Below are positions 1 through 6,708 of a stretch of DNA of 15,426 nt, one piece after another. Within the stretch, counting starts at the first letter, position 1. Each line of letters opens with the position of its first letter. The notes beneath the pieces are model-generated. The model was not told the origin of the DNA, did not search any database, and saw nothing but the letters and a program-made list of their open reading frames with translations. A program made the position numbers and the translations under genes. Source of the stretch: an uncultured Lachnospiraceae bacterium (lineage in GTDB: Bacteria > Bacillota > Clostridia > Lachnospirales > Lachnospiraceae); the NCBI GenBank assembly GCA_945643825.1, contig CALZEZ010000006.1, positions 1 to 15,426 of the forward strand, read 5' to 3'.

Positions 1-309
1 CGCCTTCTGCATATTACGCACACGATTGTAATACCCAAGTCCTTCCCATAGCTTAAGGAGTACATCCTCTGAAGCTTTCGCCAGACATTGTACATCAGGA
101 AGCTCCTTCATGAATCTCTCGTAATAACCCTTAACCGCTTCCACTCTCGTCTGCTGCAGCATAATTTCCGAAACCCACACATGATAGGGAGTCGGATCCT
201 CCCTCCAGGGAAGGTAACGTCTGTTTACATCATACCATTTTAATAACGGCTTCGCAATCTGTGCAAGTGTTTCTTCTTTTGCACATCCTAAATCCTCTGG
301 ATTTCTCAT
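1..309 (-). CDS. mutY: A/G-specific adenine glycosylase MutY (5' part only)
   Basis: MutY removes adenine mispaired with 8-oxoguanine or guanine in base-excision repair. The 103 codons present give the N-terminal helical glycosylase region: LPWRED at residues 33-38, then PYHVWVSEIMLQQTRV at 41-56, which is the family signature. E48 in the SEIMLQQT motif aligns with catalytic Glu37 of E. coli MutY. WEGLGYYNRVRNMQKA follows near the window edge and matches the family. The rest, including the helix-hairpin-helix, the second catalytic Asp, the iron-sulfur cysteines and the NUDIX-like 8-oxoG recognition domain, lies beyond position 1. The ATG at 307-309 is preceded by AGAAGGA about 5 nt upstream. 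It begins 19 bp after the 5'-nucleotidase stop, so it is probably the third gene of the operon driven from the promoter near 1840. Family assignment is firm. Whether the gene is intact downstream cannot be seen. Confidence 0.95.
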   Translation of the reverse strand, partial: MRNPEDLGCAKEETLAQIAKPLLKWYDVNRRYLPWREDPTPYHVWVSEIMLQQTRVEAVKGYYERFMKELPDVQCLAKASEDVLLKLWEGLGYYNRVRNMQKA

Positions 310-328
310 CTGTTCCTTCTCTAATCAG

Positions 329-1285
329 CTATGCACTGATATTAATTGTTTCGTTCTCTTTCTGTTTCTGTCCCCGGCTGCGGTAGGGAACCCTGGCTGC
401 CGGCACAGCATCCGCAGCCAGAAGTGTATGTATCTGCTGATCGTCAAAAAAGATATGTGCACCAAATGCCTGTAGGATATCCTTCTTGGCAATTCCACCT
501 AAGAAGAACGCCTCGTCAATCTGCACCTTCCATTCTCTCAGCGTCCGAATCACACGTTCATGCGCCGGCGCACACCTGGCTGTCACAAGTGCAATACGAA
601 TAGGCAGACTGGCATCTTTACAGTTTTCCCGCATGGTGGCAAACTTCTTAAGTAATCTGGCAAACGGTCCCTCCGGAAGCGGACAGCAAGCATTGCTTCT
701 CTCATTATTCACAAAAGCCTCCATCCCCTGCTCTTCAAAGATTCTCTCAGACTCATCCGAAAAAAGGACCGCATCACCATCAAACGCTATTCTCACTACG
801 GGATCCATGGGCTCCATCACATCAGCATCCTCGGTTGGAAATTCCTTCTGGCAAATTATGCCTGCCGCAATTCCGGCATCCACAGCCGCCTGTACATCCT
901 CCTCGCATGCGGATAGAAAGAGATCTGTGTGAAAAGCATCCAAATACTTTGCAATGGATGCTCCACTCACAAAGACAGCTCTTGAAATCGGAAGCTTATA
1001 ATATTCAATGGAATGATAGATTCTCAGAGAAACCTCCGGTGAATTGTGAGAGAGCAGAATTACCTCTACCTGGTTCTCCATTCCGGGCAATGTATTCCAG
1101 TTAAGAAGTGCTCTGATAAGCGCGAAACCGGAGCCTTTCTTAAAGGGTTCCTCCTCATGGCTCACCTGATAATTCACATAGGCATCCACACCCTGCTCTT
1201 CGAAAATACGATTCTCTTCCCGCAGATCAAACAACGCTCTTGCCGAGATTCCAATTACCAATTTTGTATTCAATTCGTATGACAT
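329..1285 (-). CDS. Cytosolic 5'-nucleotidase, NT5C1-like (PF06189 family)
   Basis: Predicted soluble HAD-fold phosphatase acting on nucleoside 5'-monophosphates (AMP in the animal relatives). It resembles animal cytosolic 5'-nucleotidase 1A/1B from end to end: KLVIGISARALFDL at the start, YHTDLFLSA-like and AGIAAGII segments in the middle, then VRIAFDGDAVLFSDESERIF with the DxD nucleophile motif, VTARCAPAHERVIRTLR, and HIFFDDQ near the C-terminus. At about 318 aa the length is normal for the family, and there is no signal peptide. The phrase RIFEEQG occurs twice, once in each half, as in the family. The chosen ATG (1283-1285) gives the family-typical MSYELNTKLVIGI start. A GTG three codons upstream at 1294 has AAAGGA about 3 nt before it and could be used instead. 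The gene lies 36 bp after the DUF1653 gene and 19 bp before mutY, probably one transcript. Exact substrate is inferred. Confidence 0.9.
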   Translation of the reverse strand: MSYELNTKLVIGISARALFDLREENRIFEEQGVDAYVNYQVSHEEEPFKKGSGFALIRALLNWNTLPGMENQVEVILLSHNSPEVSLRIYHSIEYYKLPISRAVFVSGASIAKYLDAFHTDLFLSACEEDVQAAVDAGIAAGIICQKEFPTEDADVMEPMDPVVRIAFDGDAVLFSDESERIFEEQGMEAFVNNERSNACCPLPEGPFARLLKKFATMRENCKDASLPIRIALVTARCAPAHERVIRTLREWKVQIDEAFFLGGIAKKDILQAFGAHIFFDDQQIHTLLAADAVPAARVPYRSRGQKQKENETINISA

Positions 1286-1321
1286 ATCCTCCACCAGTCC
1301 TTTCCGGTGGGAAGTCTCTAT

Positions 1322-1798
1322 CTATCTTCGAAGTCGATCGCACTCAAATCTTGCGCGCGTCATAAGACAGCTGCGCAGTTGGTCAAAACGATCTTCCACA
1401 CGTCCTGCCTTTATCTCCAGATCAGATGCCACAGCAAACGCATCAATCAGGGAATCCGTGATATTATCACGCATACCCTCAAGCACCTCAAGCTTCTCCC
1501 GATAGCCTCTTGCATCAAGAAACATCAGCAGTCTCGGATCTATCTGTCCTTCCGTTTCTATCTGCGGTTCCTCATCGACTCGTTCAAATCGATATTCCTG
1601 TGTTGCATCGGGATATTTGACCGGATCCACTCTCTCAACAAACATCTCAAGTGGTCTGGCATATACCTTGGCTTCTCCATAGAGAGCTTTGTAGATTACA
1701 AGCGTCTGTCCGGTTTCGGTATGTGTGGCAATCGCTACGATCTCATAATTCCCACCCTTAAAATGTCGATAATGTTTTCCAACCTCAGGTCTATTCAT
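1322..1798 (-). CDS. DUF1653-domain protein with C-terminal helical extension
   Basis: The first 55 or so residues match DUF1653 (PF07866), a small fold of unknown function: VGKHYRHFKGG, then YEIVAIATHTETG, LVIYKALYG and VYARPLEMFVERV. Residues around 62-72 (KYPDATQEYRFE) continue in the style of clostridial members. The last 80 residues (DPRLLMFLDA onward) are charged and mostly helical, making the protein about twice the length of the bare domain. It has no signal peptide or membrane segment, so it is probably cytoplasmic. The ATG at 1796-1798 has AAGGAG 8 nt upstream. A longer frame starting with TTG at 1834 is unlikely because that start would sit beside the -10 box of the promoter at 1836-1865, upstream of the expected transcript start. 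It is first in the run leading to the 5'-nucleotidase and mutY. I do not know its function. Confidence 0.85.
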   Translation of the reverse strand: MNRPEVGKHYRHFKGGNYEIVAIATHTETGQTLVIYKALYGEAKVYARPLEMFVERVDPVKYPDATQEYRFERVDEEPQIETEGQIDPRLLMFLDARGYREKLEVLEGMRDNITDSLIDAFAVASDLEIKAGRVEDRFDQLRSCLMTRARFECDRLRR

Positions 1799-1835
1799 GG
1801 ATTCTGCTCCTTCTTTTGTTTCTAGCATATCCAAT

Positions 1836-1865
1836 ATTATAAGCCCTAATTCTTTTCCTTGTCAT
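1836..1865 (-). promoter_or_regulatory. Sigma-A type promoter for the DUF1653/5'-nucleotidase/mutY operon
   Basis: On the minus strand a perfect -10 box TATAAT (1836-1841) is preceded by an 18-bp spacer and ATGACA (1860-1865), 5 of 6 matches to the consensus -35. The expected transcript start is near 1829, leaving about 30 nt of leader with AAGGAG before the ATG at 1798. The promoter lies just after the stop codon of the membrane protein gene, in a 78-bp gap. Confidence 0.7.
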
Positions 1866-1876
1866 CAGGAAAAATA

Positions 1877-2275
1877 TCACACAAGATAAAACAGACAGAT
1901 GCCCCCATCAAAGGCAACCTCTGACATAGCTTCAAGAATCTGTTGTTTTCTGCAAGCACCTGATTGCTCCAGTCTTCTGTTGTGTACCCTGACAGAATAC
2001 TCACGATTTCCCCTGGCATCAATAACATAAGTCATCGTAATCCCGCTGTTCGGATAGCCTTCTCTTTCCAGAACCTCTGTCAGGCAGAGCTGATAGCTCT
2101 CCTCCAGTTTTTTGTAATCAGACGCTTCCCTAACCGTTTCCCTCGGGTTCTGTAATCTTCTTGCGTTAATCTTACGCGTAATCAATCCATTTGAAATTAA
2201 AATGATTGCTATCAAAACCAGAATGACGCCAACCCAGATACCGTTTCTTACTGTTGCTTTTTTTCTCTGATCCAT
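1877..2275 (-). CDS. Single-pass membrane protein of unknown family
   Basis: I do not recognise a family. The 132-aa product has a basic start (MDQRKKATVRNG), one strongly hydrophobic helix at about 13-31 (WVGVILVLIAIILIS), then RKINARR and a roughly 95-residue hydrophilic domain likely to be extracytoplasmic or cytoplasmic depending on topology. That domain includes GYPNSGITMTYVIDARGNREYSVRVHNRRL, which looks like a beta-strand hairpin, and ends in a hydrophobic FDGGICLFYLV. The longest open frame reaches 2431, across the terminator at 2350-2380 and into the kinase gene, so it is rejected. The ATG at 2273-2275 has GGGAGG about 8 nt upstream. An ATG two codons earlier (2281) is too close to that site. 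I found no convincing promoter in the 74 bp between the terminator and the start, so expression may come from readthrough or a weak promoter. Confidence 0.65.
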   Translation of the reverse strand: MDQRKKATVRNGIWVGVILVLIAIILISNGLITRKINARRLQNPRETVREASDYKKLEESYQLCLTEVLEREGYPNSGITMTYVIDARGNREYSVRVHNRRLEQSGACRKQQILEAMSEVAFDGGICLFYLV

Positions 2276-2349
2276 CTGCATTTCCTCCCGCTTCTCTCTT
2301 GATCTGTATTCAGAATAAATCAAGATGAGTCCTATAAAGCGGACTTTGC

Positions 2350-2380
2350 AAAAAAAAGACAATCCTTTATCGATTGTCTT
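2350..2380 (-). terminator. Intrinsic terminator after the hybrid kinase gene
   Basis: Reading the minus strand, AAGACAATC (2372-2380) pairs perfectly with GATTGTCTT (2356-2364) around a 7-nt loop, giving a 9-bp stem followed by six more Ts (2350-2355). It begins 7 bp after the kinase stop codon. It should end transcripts of the binding-protein/kinase pair. Confidence 0.85.
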
Positions 2381-2387
2381 CTTCTCA

Positions 2388-4601
2388 TCAACTAATGTTA
2401 CCAGCCAGCCGAACCGCTTCCTCCAGTGCACTCAGTTCCAGGGGTTTTGCCACATGTGCATTCATACCTGCTCTTAATGCATCCTGAATATCTTTGGTAA
2501 AAACTTTTGCTGTCATGGCTATAATTGGAATGGTACGTGCAAATGCATGTCCGCATCCACGAATCGCTCTGGTTGCTTCATAACCATCCATCTCAGGCAT
2601 CTCTATATCCATCAAAATCAGATCATACCTGCCGGATTCTGATTTTTCAAACGTTTCCACAATCTCCCTGCCATTCTTGCAAATGTCACAGGTTGCACCA
2701 ACCATTTCAAGAAGCTCAGAAAGAACCTCGGCATTTACCTCATTATCCTCGGCCGCAAGGATATGCTTTCCTTTTAGCGAGCTCTCCTTTTGTATATGAG
2801 GTTTCGAATCGGTTCTGGGCTCGCTGATCCGGAATGGAATTTCCACAGTAAAAGTGGAACCCACACCCTTTTCACTTTCCACACGGATAGATCCGCCCAT
2901 CAGCTCCACCAGATTTCTTGTGATAGTCATTCCCAGTCCGGTTCCCGGGATCCTGCTGTTGCGGCTATCACTCCCCCGGCTGAACGCATCAAAAATATGC
3001 TCCAGAAATTGTTGACTCATACCGCAGCCATTGTCGGAAACCACGATCTTATAATGCGCAGAATTTTCAGAAGCATAGCTCTCGGATATTTTGAACTGCA
3101 CATGTCCATGATCCTGCGTATACTTTGCGGCGTTAGTCAAAAGATTGATGCATATCTGGTTCAAACGTACCTTGTCCACGATAATGGAATCATGAACGAT
3201 TTGATGCGCATCAATATCAAAGGTATGTCCCTTGGTTTTCATCTGGGGATAAATCATCAGATTGATTCCATCCACAATACCGGTGATCGATTCCTCCGAA
3301 AGATTCAATGTCATCTTGCCGCTCTCTATCCTGCTCATATCAAGAGTATCGTTGATCAGTCCATGCATGTGCTGACTCGAGGCAATAATCTTTCTGGTAT
3401 ATTCCCGCACCTTGTCCGGATTGCCGGCATTCTGGGACATCAGCTCGGCAAAGCCGACAATGGCATTCATAGGCGTTCGCAGATCATGACTCACGTTAGA
3501 CAGAAAAAAGCTCTTGGCTTTATTTGCATCTTCTGCAATCTGCAAAGCTTCCTCCGCAATCTGCTTGGCGCATTCCAGTGACTGATTCCATTCCTGAAGC
3601 TGTTGTTTCTCATTTCTTACCTTATGTATATCCATATTGATAAAAAGTACAAGCAAAACGGCCAGAAGTACTACACCCATGGTTATCAGAACACAGTTCC
3701 AACCAATGGACAAAATGTTCTCATTCAACTCTCCAAGAACCGACTCATAGTCCACGACAATCGTAATATACCAGTCCATGCCCGTAACCTTGGCATAGCT
3801 GATAATCCTGTCTTTTCCATCCTCAGTGATAACATGAATTGCATGATTTTCTCCGTTTAGCACACTGGTTCTGAAGCTCTCGGAATCCGAAATACCATGA
3901 CTTTCAATGAAATCGGCCGACTCATATATTTTGAAAAAATAATAGCTTTTTTCGTCCTCATCCAGATTGTCCGAGCAAAACAATGCCAGTCCGTTGTGAT
4001 TTATCACACGGATTCCTCCATCTCCTGCATAAGATTCCACCGAGAGCAGCTTCATAAAAGAATCCAATTTAAAATACACCAGCAGATACTGTACCTTTTT
4101 CTGGTCAACAGAAACAGCTGTAATCGGCATGCCAAGCAGCAGTGTATCCTGTTCCCCCTCCTGATTCAGAATACACACTCGCCGATTCTCAAAAAACAAA
4201 GGCTCTATCTGTTCTGTTAATTCAACATACCCATTTTTTCCACTCTGGTCGATATACTCTCCATCGCTTGAGGCCAACACGACCCGATACGCATCCGGTA
4301 CACTTCTCTTCAAATAAGCAACAGCTTCTTCTGTAGTCATGTCGCCAACAGCAGTCACCGCACTGTCTACCATCTCCATACGATTCCAGATATTATTAAG
4401 CTGGTTATCCAACACTTCTCTAACCTGATTGGCATTATCTGATAACAGGGAGAGAGCTGTCTGCTCGCTCACTCTGTTTACAGAGGAAATCATATGCTTT
4501 TGAAGTAGAAAGACCGCAATAAGCGCAGTGATTAAAACAGCAACGATTATGACCGTCCGTGCTCTTAAGCTTTTCACTTTGCCTACGCTCCCCTCATCCA
4601 T
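2388..4601 (-). CDS. Membrane-bound hybrid sensor histidine kinase/response regulator
   Basis: Senses an extracytoplasmic signal and phosphorylates its own receiver domain. Order: TM1 at about 14-33; a roughly 265-residue extracytoplasmic region (35-300) in the style of Cache sensor domains (DGEYIDQSGKNGY, then GMDWYITIVVDY before TM2); TM2 at 302-322; a coiled linker (328-362); HisKA with H372 in NVSHDLRTPMNAI; HATPase with N486/N490 (INLLTN), DNGCGM (523-528) and GTGLGM (553-558). The C-terminal receiver domain (612-735) has acidic E618/D619, phospho-acceptor D665 in LILMDIEMPEMDG, T697 and K719 (AKPLE). All key residues are present. No HPt or DNA-binding domain is attached, so the output partner is elsewhere. 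The ATG at 4601 has a weak ribosome site. A GTG at 4577 preceded by GAGGGGAG is a real alternative and would remove only eight residues. It starts 30 bp after the binding-lipoprotein gene, probably one transcript. The Cache assignment is by pattern only. Confidence 0.92.
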   Translation of the reverse strand: MDEGSVGKVKSLRARTVIIVAVLITALIAVFLLQKHMISSVNRVSEQTALSLLSDNANQVREVLDNQLNNIWNRMEMVDSAVTAVGDMTTEEAVAYLKRSVPDAYRVVLASSDGEYIDQSGKNGYVELTEQIEPLFFENRRVCILNQEGEQDTLLLGMPITAVSVDQKKVQYLLVYFKLDSFMKLLSVESYAGDGGIRVINHNGLALFCSDNLDEDEKSYYFFKIYESADFIESHGISDSESFRTSVLNGENHAIHVITEDGKDRIISYAKVTGMDWYITIVVDYESVLGELNENILSIGWNCVLITMGVVLLAVLLVLFINMDIHKVRNEKQQLQEWNQSLECAKQIAEEALQIAEDANKAKSFFLSNVSHDLRTPMNAIVGFAELMSQNAGNPDKVREYTRKIIASSQHMHGLINDTLDMSRIESGKMTLNLSEESITGIVDGINLMIYPQMKTKGHTFDIDAHQIVHDSIIVDKVRLNQICINLLTNAAKYTQDHGHVQFKISESYASENSAHYKIVVSDNGCGMSQQFLEHIFDAFSRGSDSRNSRIPGTGLGMTITRNLVELMGGSIRVESEKGVGSTFTVEIPFRISEPRTDSKPHIQKESSLKGKHILAAEDNEVNAEVLSELLEMVGATCDICKNGREIVETFEKSESGRYDLILMDIEMPEMDGYEATRAIRGCGHAFARTIPIIAMTAKVFTKDIQDALRAGMNAHVAKPLELSALEEAVRLAGNIS

Positions 4602-4631
4602 TCTTTTGTCTGTCCCAGTAAATATACCCTC

Positions 4632-6569
4632 TTAATTAATAAAAACCAACTGCTTGGGAGCCTCAACAATTCCCCTCTGCGCTTCCAGGTAGTTCTTAAA
4701 AATCTCCCGAAAGGTCAACCCATTATAGCTTGCCACAACCTTCGCACCAGAGACAGCACCTCGAAGAGACGCCACACGGTAGATTTTGTTTTTGTCCATG
4801 TCCTCTCCCTCAATTTTTAATGATACGTATTGCTTTCCATTTTCTCCTGACAAGGAATAGATCATCTCCACGCCGGCAAATGCAGCCATACCACCATCTG
4901 CGGAGTCAAGCGCCTGATCTATCAGTTCCTGACCGGTCATCTCCACAACGACATAATCCATTGCATTCTCCTCGGGATTGATTTCAAAACAGTTCTCCGT
5001 GGTGACAAGATCAATCTTCTCGTCTGTGATATCCCCACTATAAAAATAGCTCTGGGTACCATAGCTTGAAGCGACCGGCACATAGGCAATCTCTGCATCC
5101 ATACTATTTAAATAGGCTAGTCCGTCAACATAGGCTGTCTGAATCGGTAGCAGGGTCTCCTTTGATACACCATAGACCTCAAGCTGTTTTGGTTTCAGCG
5201 CTTCGTCTCTTGCCGCATCGGCGCCCTCCAGCCACTCCTTTATGGTAAATGTGCCATCAAGCAGCTTCGGAGTGGTTCCATGCATATATGTCTCCACATA
5301 ATCACCACGGTCATCCCCCGCAAAATAGAAGTTAGGAATAATGCGTCCCGCTTCAATGGTATCCAATACATCTGCATAGAAATCACTGCCCAGAGAAAAG
5401 TCATCCTTTAAAAAGCCAAAATAATCACTGCCGTTGATTAACAGCTTCTGTCCGTCAGGAGTACTCAGATAATCCATAATCTGTAGCATCATATCCAGCT
5501 TCTCCGGACTCTCGGCTCCTTGCTTCGTAATACTGATAAAGCTTCTGGGAATGGCGTAGAGATAACCGGAATCCGGATCATCCCCGGAGTAAATCGGCAT
5601 CATACCCATCTCATGAATATTTTCCGGATTATCCGCATTCAACTGCATATTGTACTGATAACCCTGCTGGCATTCAATCGTCATCAGAGAGGTGTGATAA
5701 TCATACAGCTTTCTGGTTCGATACCCAGGCCTTACGTCCCAGTAGTCCAGGGAAAGTACTCCGTCCTCGAACAGCTGCAGATATCTTTCTGCGGCAGATT
5801 CCATATGTCCAACCATACTGCTCTTTCCCTTCTGATAGTCACTAAGCCACTTGGTATTCGACATCCCCCGGAAGCAATCCTCATAATTTACCGCATTAAA
5901 AATGATCTGGAACATATCACACCAACGGAGAGTAGGCACAAATGCACGAACCGGCACTTCAATTGTCTGGGTTTTGTCCTGTGGGTTGGGCTCAGTGCCG
6001 ACCAGTCCCATACTATCCACCGTTTGAATGAGCTTTACAAATTCAGAGTAATTAACCGGCGCCGAAAGCCCCAGCTCCTCAAAGGCTGTCTTATCATACA
6101 CGACACCATATACATAGCTCGGCCCCGGAATGTAGTAAAGACCGCCATCCAAAGCTGTACAAGACTCTATCGCGCTCAGATAATAGTTATTGACAAAGCT
6201 CTCGGCTCCCATGTCATAGAAATACTTCGCCTGCACGTCATCTTCGATTTGTCTGATGTATTCACACAGAACCATATCAGGTGCCATGTCATGCGTCAGC
6301 TCCTCTTTCAATCTCAAATACGGATTTGTGGATATATTCATATCCATCACAATATCAACGGCAAAGAGAGCCTCCAGCGCATTCTCAAACTCCCCATTGA
6401 CATGACCATCCTGGTATTCAAAGACAATCTGTATAACAGCATCTGCTTCTGCTTCCGTTTGTAACGATGCCTGTGTTTCCTCAACCTTTATCGAAGCCTC
6501 TCCACACGCCGTAAGCAGAAAGGCCAACAGTAATGTCAATGCAAATGTAAGTATTCTCTTTCGGTTCAT
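4632..6569 (-). CDS. Lipoprotein: solute-binding domain fused to a 5'-nucleotidase C-terminal-like domain
   Basis: Predicted cell-surface lipoprotein: basic start, hydrophobic helix and lipobox LTAC with C22. Residues about 45-455 read as an extracellular solute-binding protein of the ABC family-1 type: APDMVLCEY; LYYIPGPSYVYGVVYDKTAF; SMVGHMES; then LYAIPRSFISITKQG, MDYLSTPDGQKLL, and the typical tail FTIKEWLEGADAARDEAL at 441-458. Residues about 465-640 instead resemble the C-terminal substrate-binding domain of UshA-type 5'-nucleotidases (PF02872): ETLLPIQTAYVDGLAYL, DAEIAYVPVASS, SGDIT at 511-515, VVVEMTGQELIDQAL, NKIYRVASL at 594-602. The metallophosphoesterase catalytic domain of those enzymes is absent, so a binding rather than hydrolytic role is inferred. 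No permease genes adjoin it. The hybrid kinase follows 30 bp later, which suggests a sensing role. The ATG has AAGGAG 9 nt upstream. Both domain calls rest on motif reading. Confidence 0.82.
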   Translation of the reverse strand: MNRKRILTFALTLLLAFLLTACGEASIKVEETQASLQTEAEADAVIQIVFEYQDGHVNGEFENALEALFAVDIVMDMNISTNPYLRLKEELTHDMAPDMVLCEYIRQIEDDVQAKYFYDMGAESFVNNYYLSAIESCTALDGGLYYIPGPSYVYGVVYDKTAFEELGLSAPVNYSEFVKLIQTVDSMGLVGTEPNPQDKTQTIEVPVRAFVPTLRWCDMFQIIFNAVNYEDCFRGMSNTKWLSDYQKGKSSMVGHMESAAERYLQLFEDGVLSLDYWDVRPGYRTRKLYDYHTSLMTIECQQGYQYNMQLNADNPENIHEMGMMPIYSGDDPDSGYLYAIPRSFISITKQGAESPEKLDMMLQIMDYLSTPDGQKLLINGSDYFGFLKDDFSLGSDFYADVLDTIEAGRIIPNFYFAGDDRGDYVETYMHGTTPKLLDGTFTIKEWLEGADAARDEALKPKQLEVYGVSKETLLPIQTAYVDGLAYLNSMDAEIAYVPVASSYGTQSYFYSGDITDEKIDLVTTENCFEINPEENAMDYVVVEMTGQELIDQALDSADGGMAAFAGVEMIYSLSGENGKQYVSLKIEGEDMDKNKIYRVASLRGAVSGAKVVASYNGLTFREIFKNYLEAQRGIVEAPKQLVFIN

Positions 6570-6622
6570 CCTCTATCTCTCCTTCAGAAATCTCACTGAA
6601 TTGACACAAAAGAATACTTCTA

Positions 6623-6652
6623 AGTATAGCACACCCTCTTATCCCGGAACAA
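6623..6652 (-). promoter_or_regulatory. Extended -10 promoter for the binding-lipoprotein/kinase pair
   Basis: Minus-strand -10 box TATACT (6623-6628) directly preceded by TGC, an extended -10 motif, with an 18-bp spacer to TTGTTC (6647-6652). The predicted transcript start is near 6616, giving a leader of about 47 nt with AAGGAG at 6579-6584 before the ATG at 6569. The 139-bp gap downstream of comEC shows no clear terminator, so comEC transcripts may also read in. Confidence 0.6.
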
Positions 6653-6708
6653 GAATTTCTCGCCAGGCTGTAAGGTTTAGGCAGATGTGAGAAAACAACT
6701 TTGGCGCC

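Noticed and set aside
1799..1834. Upstream TTG start extending the DUF1653 protein by 12 residues
   Set aside because: It lies beside the -10 box and upstream of the expected transcript start, while the internal ATG has an ideal AAGGAG site.
1846..2028. A 60-codon minus-strand frame overlapping the end of the small membrane protein gene
   Set aside because: It lies in another frame of a better-supported gene and shows no ribosome site or family pattern.
2297..2325. A 7-bp inverted repeat (TCTTGAT/ATCAAGA, 15-bp spacer) before the small membrane protein gene
   Set aside because: Short and AT-rich, with a long spacer and no recognisable promoter around it. Chance is a sufficient explanation.
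2790..3581. A 263-codon plus-strand open frame opposite the hybrid kinase
   Set aside because: The minus-strand frame carries all kinase motifs here. The plus-strand product has no domain and reads as a shadow.
5520..6464. A 314-codon open frame on the plus strand opposite the binding-lipoprotein gene
   Set aside because: It is antisense to a well-supported gene, has no recognisable motif, and its composition is that of a mirrored coding strand.
6570..6708. Possible terminator after comEC (GGCGCC and CGCCA/TGGCG pairings)
   Set aside because: The pairing arms are about 40 nt apart and no T run follows. I see only the promoter at 6623-6652 in this gap.
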